Shown one piece after another: positions 59,110 to 64,000 of a stretch of DNA of 64,000 bases (position 1 is its first letter; every line of letters starts with the position of its first letter). A program made the position numbers and the translations under genes. The DNA is from Shewanella marinintestina (GTDB lineage Bacteria; Pseudomonadota; Gammaproteobacteria; Enterobacterales; Shewanellaceae). The notes below the pieces were generated by a model that was given only the letters and a program-made list of their open reading frames with translations, was not told the DNA's origin and searched no databases. The stretch spans positions 82,968-146,967 of the forward strand of contig NZ_JAKILC010000012.1 of the NCBI RefSeq assembly GCF_023283845.1. The letters run 5' to 3'.

Positions 59110-62100
59110 TGAGCCAGACCTCTAAACCTACAAAATCAGCAAACGCGACTGAGCAAGCACAAGACTCACAAGCTGATTCACGCTTAAATAAGCGCCTTAA
59201 AGATATGCCAATTGCCATCGTTGGCATGGCAAGTATTTTTGCTAATTCTCGTTACTTGAATAAGTTTTGGGACTTAATCAGCGAGAAGATTGATGCCATC
59301 ACCGAATTACCCTCTACTCACTGGCAACCAGAAGAGTATTACGACGCTGATAAAACCGTAGCCGATAAGAGCTACTGTAAGCGCGGTGGTTTCCTGCCAG
59401 ATGTTGACTTCAACCCAATGGAGTTTGGCCTGCCGCCAAATATCCTAGAGCTTACCGATTCATCACAGCTATTATCGCTGATTGTTGCTAAAGAAGTATT
59501 AGCCGATGCCAACCTGCCTGAAGGTTACGACCGAGATAAAATCGGTATTACTTTAGGTGTCGGCGGTGGTCAAAAAATCAGCCATAGCCTAACAGCACGT
59601 CTGCAATACCCAGTATTGAAGAAAGTATTCGCCAACAGCGGTATTAGCGACACTGACAGCGAAATGCTGATCAAGAAATTCCAAGACCAATACGTACACT
59701 GGGAAGAAAACTCATTCCCGGGATCTTTAGGTAACGTGATTGCTGGTCGTATCGCCAACCGTTTTGACTTTGGTGGCATGAACTGTGTGGTCGATGCAGC
59801 CTGTGCAGGCTCACTTGCCGCTATGCGCATGGCGCTTACAGAGCTAACCGAAGGTCGCTCTGAGATGATGATCACCGGTGGTGTATGTACCGATAACTCA
59901 CCGTCTATGTACATGAGCTTCTCAAAAACACCAGCCTTTACCACTAACGAAACCATTCAGCCATTTGATATCGACTCAAAAGGCATGATGATTGGTGAAG
60001 GTATTGGCATGGTAGCCCTTAAACGCCTTGAAGATGCCGAGCGCGATGGCGACCGCATTTACTCTGTGATTAAAGGTGTGGGGGCATCATCTGATGGTAA
60101 GTTTAAGTCTATCTACGCCCCTCGCCCATCGGGTCAAGCTAAAGCACTAAACCGCGCCTACGATGACGCTGGTTTTGCGCCGCACACTTTAGGTCTGATT
60201 GAAGCTCACGGAACAGGTACTGCAGCAGGTGACGCAGCAGAATTCGCCGGCCTTTGCTCAGTGTTTGCTGATGGCAACGATAGCAAGCAGCACATTGCGC
60301 TTGGCTCTGTTAAATCACAAATTGGCCATACTAAATCAACAGCGGGTACCGCTGGTCTAATCAAAGCGGCCCTTGCACTGCATCACAAAGTGCTACCAGC
60401 AACGATTAACGTCAGCCAACCAAGTCCTAAGCTTGATATTGAAAACTCGCCATTTTATTTAAACACTGAGACACGTCCATGGTTACCGCGTGTTGATGGT
60501 ACGCCGCGCCGCGCGGGTATTAGCTCATTTGGTTTTGGTGGCACTAACTTCCACTTTGTACTAGAAGAGTACAACCAAGAACACAGCCGTACTGACAGCG
60601 AAAAAGCCAAATATCGTCAACGCCAAGTCGCACAAAGCTTCCTAATAAGCGCAAACGATAAAGCTGCGTTAATTAACGAGCTAAACACACTAGCAGCATC
60701 AGCGAACCAAGCAGAATTTATTCTTAAAGATGCAGCGGCAAACCACTCAGTCCGTGAGCTTGATAAAAATGCGCCACGTATCGGTTTAGTTGCAAACACC
60801 GCTGAAGAGTTAGCAGGCCTAATTAAACAAGCGCTTGCAAAACTGTCTGCAAGCGATGATAACGCATGGCAACTACCAGGCGGCACAAGTTATCGCACCG
60901 CAGCAATCGACGGTAAAGTTGCCGCACTGTTTGCAGGGCAAGGTTCACAATACCTAAATATGGGTCGCGACCTTGCTTGTTATTACCCAGAGATGCGTCA
61001 GCAATTTGTGATGGCTGATAAGGTATTTGCTGCAAACGATAAAACACCGTTATCGCAAACCCTTTATCCAAAGCCTGTATTTAATAAAGATGATTTAAAA
61101 GCACAAGAAGCCATTTTGACTAATACTGCCAATGCTCAAAGCGCAATTGGTGCCATTTCAATGGGTCAATATGATTTGTTTACTGCGGCTGGTTTTAATG
61201 CCGACATGGTAGCTGGCCATAGCTTTGGTGAGCTAAGTGCACTATGTGCAGCAGGTGTTATCAGCCCTGATGATTACTACAAACTAGCCTTTGCCCGTGG
61301 CGATGCCATGGCAACTAAAGCCCCGGCTAAAGACGGCGTTGAAGCTGACTCTTCACAGGATAATGGTAGCATGTTTGCAATCATAACCAAGAGTGCTGCA
61401 GACCTTGAAACCGTTGAAGCGACTATTGCTAAATTTGCTGGCGTTAAAGTCGCAAACTATAACGCACCAACTCAATCTGTCATTGCAGGCCCAACAGCCA
61501 CAACTACAGATGCCGCTAAGGCGCTAAGTGAGCTTGGTTATAAAGCAATAAACCTACCAGTATCGGGTGCATTCCACACTGAATTGGTTGGTCATGCTCA
61601 AGCACCATTTGCTAAAGCGATTGACGCAGCTAAATTCAATAAAGCTAGCCGCGCACTTTATTCAAATGCCACTGGCGCGCTGTACGATGCTACCGCTGCA
61701 AAGATTAAAGCCTCGTTTAAGAAACATATGCTTCAATCAGTACGCTTTACTAGCCAGCTAGAAGCTATGTATGACGCCGGTGCACGCGTATTTGTTGAGT
61801 TTGGTCCGAAGAACATCTTACAAAAGCTTGTTCAAGGCACGCTGGCCAATACTGAAAATGAAGTTTGCACAATCTCTATAAACCCTAATCCTAAAGGTGA
61901 TAGTGATCTGCAGCTTAAGCAAGCAGCAATGCAACTGGCCGTTACCGGTGTTGTATTAAGCGAAATCGACCCATACCAAGCCGATATTGCCGCTCCAGCT
62001 AAAAAGTCACCTATGAGTATTTCGCTAAACGCTGCTAACCATATCAGCAAAGCAACTCGCGCTAAGATGGCCAAATCTTTAGAGACTGGCATCGTCACTT

Positions 62101-64000
62101 CACAAATCGAACATGTGATCGAAGAAAAAATCGTTGAAGTAGAGAAGTTGGTTGAAGTAGAGAAGCTCGTAGAAAAAATCGTAGAAGTCGAAAAGATTGT
62201 TGAAGTTGCAGCAGTTACATCAGGTAACGAGCAAGCCACTTATCATTCAACCAATGCAACCCCAGTTGAAGCCCATTCAGCTCAAGAGAATCAAGTAGTG
62301 TCTAAAAATAGTAAGCCAGCAGCGCATAATATTAGCAGCGATGCACTCAGCAACTTTTTTGCCGCCCAGCAGCAAACAGCCCAGCTACATCAGCAATTCT
62401 TAGCTATTCCACAGCAATATGGTGAGACGTTCACCACATTGATGACAGAGCAAGCTAAGCTGGCAGGTTCAGGAATTGCGATCCCAGAGAGCTTACAACG
62501 CTCAATGGAGCAGTTCCACCAGCTACAAGCGCAAACACTACAAAGCCACACGCAATTCCTTGAGATGCAAGCGGGCAGCAATATTGCCGCATTGAACCTG
62601 CTAAATGGCAGCCAAGCAACTTACGCTCCAGTCATTCACAATGAAGCAATTCAAACCGAAGTAATTCAAACTGAAGTAATTCAGAGTCAAGTGGTTGCTC
62701 AAGCTGCGATTGCTGCGCCAGTTAACACTACGCCAGCTCAAGCTACGCAAGCGCCTGTAGCAGCTCCGGTACAATCAGCTCCAATTCAAACGGCTCCAGT
62801 ACAAGTTGCTCGTCAAGCTGCGCCTGCTCAAGCGACTATCGTTCCGACCCATACAAGTGTTGCGACTACAACGCCTTCAGCCTTGAGCGCGCAAACAGCC
62901 TTGAGCACTGAATCAGCCTTGAGCGCTGCAAAGGTTCAAGCCACTATGCTTGAAGTGGTTGCCGAAAAGACCGGTTACCCAACTGAAATGCTAGAGCTTG
63001 AAATGGATATGGAAGCTGACTTAGGCATCGATTCTATCAAGCGCGTTGAAATTCTTGGCACAGTACAAGATGAGCTACCGGGTCTACCTGAGCTTAGCCC
63101 TGAAGATTTAGCAGAGTGCCGCACACTGGGCGAAATCGTAGCGTACATGAACAGCAAACTTTCATCTGTTCCAGTTACTGCTTCTGCGACTATTGCACCA
63201 GCTGTAAACGGTTTGAGCGCTGAAACAGCCCTGAGCGCAGCAAAAGTGCAAAGCACTATGATGTCAGTGGTTGCTGAAAAGACTGGCTACCCAACTGAAA
63301 TGCTAGAGCTTGAAATGGATATGGAAGCCGATTTAGGCATCGATTCTATCAAGCGCGTTGAAATTCTTGGCACTGTACAAGATGAGCTACCGGGTTTACC
63401 TGAGCTTAGCCCTGAAGATTTAGCAGAGTGCCGCACACTGGGCGAAATCGTAGCGTACATGAACAGCAAACTTTCATCTGTTCCTGTTACAGCTTCTGCG
63501 ACTGCTGCACCAGCTGCAAATGGTCTTACTGCTGAGACAGCCTTGAGCGCACAAAAGGTACAGGCTACTATGATGTCAGTAGTTGCCGAAAAGACTGGCT
63601 ACCCAACTGAAATGCTTGAGCTTGAAATGGATATGGAAGCCGATTTAGGCATCGATTCTATCAAGCGCGTTGAAATTCTTGGCACTGTACAAGATGAGCT
63701 ACCGGGTCTACCTGAGCTTAGCCCAGAAGATCTAGCCGAGTGTCGTACTCTAGGCGAAATCGTTAGCTATATGAACTCTAAGCTTTCTACAAATGCCGCT
63801 GCGTCTCTTAATATTAGTGCTGCAGCGCCTCAAGCAGCTGCTATTCCTGCAGCGAATGGTCTAAGTGCTGACAAGGTACAGGCGACTATGATGTCTGTGG
63901 TTGCCGAAAAGACTGGCTACCCAACTGAAATGCTTGAACTTGGCATGGATATGGAAGCCGATTTAGGTATCGACTCAATTAAACGCGTTGAAATTCTTGG
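59109..64000 (+). CDS. pfaA: PUFA synthase subunit PfaA, partial
   Basis: ATG 59109 starts in the TAATG overlap with pfaR; the frame stays open to the window end (1630 codons seen). Domains: ketosynthase (about residues 30-480) with DAACAGS (Cys232), EAHGTGT (His367) and GHTKSTAG (His407); malonyl-CoA acyltransferase (about 600-880) with AGHSFGE (Ser705). A charged Val/Glu/Lys stretch near 1000-1035 and Ala/Pro/Gln-rich linkers follow, then ACP repeats with LGIDSI serines at codons 1309, 1413, 1517 and 1623. A ketoreductase is expected beyond the window. It builds EPA-type fatty acids by an iterative polyketide-like route. Confidence 0.97.
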   Translation, partial: MSQTSKPTKSANATEQAQDSQADSRLNKRLKDMPIAIVGMASIFANSRYLNKFWDLISEKIDAITELPSTHWQPEEYYDADKTVADKSYCKRGGFLPDVDFNPMEFGLPPNILELTDSSQLLSLIVAKEVLADANLPEGYDRDKIGITLGVGGGQKISHSLTARLQYPVLKKVFANSGISDTDSEMLIKKFQDQYVHWEENSFPGSLGNVIAGRIANRFDFGGMNCVVDAACAGSLAAMRMALTELTEGRSEMMITGGVCTDNSPSMYMSFSKTPAFTTNETIQPFDIDSKGMMIGEGIGMVALKRLEDAERDGDRIYSVIKGVGASSDGKFKSIYAPRPSGQAKALNRAYDDAGFAPHTLGLIEAHGTGTAAGDAAEFAGLCSVFADGNDSKQHIALGSVKSQIGHTKSTAGTAGLIKAALALHHKVLPATINVSQPSPKLDIENSPFYLNTETRPWLPRVDGTPRRAGISSFGFGGTNFHFVLEEYNQEHSRTDSEKAKYRQRQVAQSFLISANDKAALINELNTLAASANQAEFILKDAAANHSVRELDKNAPRIGLVANTAEELAGLIKQALAKLSASDDNAWQLPGGTSYRTAAIDGKVAALFAGQGSQYLNMGRDLACYYPEMRQQFVMADKVFAANDKTPLSQTLYPKPVFNKDDLKAQEAILTNTANAQSAIGAISMGQYDLFTAAGFNADMVAGHSFGELSALCAAGVISPDDYYKLAFARGDAMATKAPAKDGVEADSSQDNGSMFAIITKSAADLETVEATIAKFAGVKVANYNAPTQSVIAGPTATTTDAAKALSELGYKAINLPVSGAFHTELVGHAQAPFAKAIDAAKFNKASRALYSNATGALYDATAAKIKASFKKHMLQSVRFTSQLEAMYDAGARVFVEFGPKNILQKLVQGTLANTENEVCTISINPNPKGDSDLQLKQAAMQLAVTGVVLSEIDPYQADIAAPAKKSPMSISLNAANHISKATRAKMAKSLETGIVTSQIEHVIEEKIVEVEKLVEVEKLVEKIVEVEKIVEVAAVTSGNEQATYHSTNATPVEAHSAQENQVVSKNSKPAAHNISSDALSNFFAAQQQTAQLHQQFLAIPQQYGETFTTLMTEQAKLAGSGIAIPESLQRSMEQFHQLQAQTLQSHTQFLEMQAGSNIAALNLLNGSQATYAPVIHNEAIQTEVIQTEVIQSQVVAQAAIAAPVNTTPAQATQAPVAAPVQSAPIQTAPVQVARQAAPAQATIVPTHTSVATTTPSALSAQTALSTESALSAAKVQATMLEVVAEKTGYPTEMLELEMDMEADLGIDSIKRVEILGTVQDELPGLPELSPEDLAECRTLGEIVAYMNSKLSSVPVTASATIAPAVNGLSAETALSAAKVQSTMMSVVAEKTGYPTEMLELEMDMEADLGIDSIKRVEILGTVQDELPGLPELSPEDLAECRTLGEIVAYMNSKLSSVPVTASATAAPAANGLTAETALSAQKVQATMMSVVAEKTGYPTEMLELEMDMEADLGIDSIKRVEILGTVQDELPGLPELSPEDLAECRTLGEIVSYMNSKLSTNAAASLNISAAAPQAAAIPAANGLSADKVQATMMSVVAEKTGYPTEMLELGMDMEADLGIDSIKRVEIL
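62928..64000 (+). repeat. Tandem ACP-encoding repeats in pfaA
   Basis: Unit starts are 62928, 63240, 63552 and 63870 (312, 312 and 318 bp apart); the last unit is cut by the window. Each encodes an ACP ending at the LGIDSIKRVEILG block, with 104-106 residues between the phosphopantetheine serines. The first three units are almost identical in DNA, including silent positions; unit 4 differs (ELGMDM instead of ELEMDM; GAC TCA for GAT TCT). Short ALSxxx repeats (62877-62927) precede unit 1. Confidence 0.97.

Noticed and set aside
59570..62581. Several antisense ORFs opposite pfaA
   Set aside because: They arise from the repetitive, GC-balanced coding sequence of pfaA and lack family features.
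62975..63469. Two nearly identical minus-strand ORFs in the ACP repeats
   Set aside because: They are shadows of the duplicated ACP units in the opposite strand.
1..64000. CRISPR array, tRNA or rRNA genes
   Set aside because: No direct-repeat/spacer pattern, cloverleaf or rRNA sequence was seen; the only regular tandem arrays are the csrB hairpins and the ACP repeats.

Overview
The window looks like a chromosomal segment of a marine gammaproteobacterium, almost certainly Shewanella. The reasons are gene order and protein families: a canonical map | rpsB-tsf-pyrH-frr-uppS-cdsA-dxr-rseP-bamA-skp-lpxD-fabZ-lpxA-lpxB-rnhB-dnaE block, a csrB locus between yqcC and syd, several small DUF families typical of Shewanella and Vibrio relatives, and at the right edge the start of the pfa cluster for omega-3 polyunsaturated fatty acid (EPA-type) synthesis. 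I see no tRNA, rRNA, CRISPR array or intact insertion sequence. Species assignment is an inference.

Layout. 1-1070: the N-terminal part of an NhaC-family transporter behind a lysine riboswitch. 1192-3661: etfBA (minus) diverging from an hns-like gene. 3774-8188: two overlapping periplasmic amidohydrolase-like genes. 8311-12084: rcsF, trmO, a hexapeptide acyltransferase and proS. 12334-17285: lipid and ion genes (patatin-like lipase, SGNH esterase, KefB/C-type antiporter) and a GGDEF diguanylate cyclase. 17501-37457 (all minus): tilS, dnaE, then the envelope/lipid A/translation superoperon read backwards to rpsB with its leader. 37751-42178: map, glnD, dapD. 42392-43628: a small secreted DUF3718 protein and purU.

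43890-53498 is the yqcA-truC-yqcC ... csrB ... syd-queF neighbourhood. Instead of one csrB there are two tandem Csr-type regulatory RNAs on the minus strand (about 47600-48010 and 48222-48565). Each is an array of small hairpins with GGA in the loops, each ends in a strong hairpin, and each has a UvrY/GacA-like box about 165-175 bp upstream. The proteins around them are small conserved families of unknown role (DUF3549, DUF3301, DUF962, DUF2789, DUF3192, DUF2310).

53584-64000: a LysR regulator divergent from an alkylsulfatase, then pfaE (phosphopantetheinyl transferase, minus, TTG start), pfaR (a regulator that looks like a domesticated IS481-type transposase) and the first 4.9 kb of pfaA (ketosynthase, acyltransferase and at least four near-identical ACP repeats, cut by the window end). 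PfaE would activate the PfaA ACPs and PfaR would control the operon; pfaR and pfaA overlap by one base. A large interrupted palindrome lies just upstream of pfaR.

Most coding regions are ordinary core genes. The parts most worth a second look are the riboswitch-controlled transporter, the tandem csrB genes with their boxes, the pfaR upstream palindrome and transposase ancestry, the homogenised ACP repeats, and several leader or intergenic elements.
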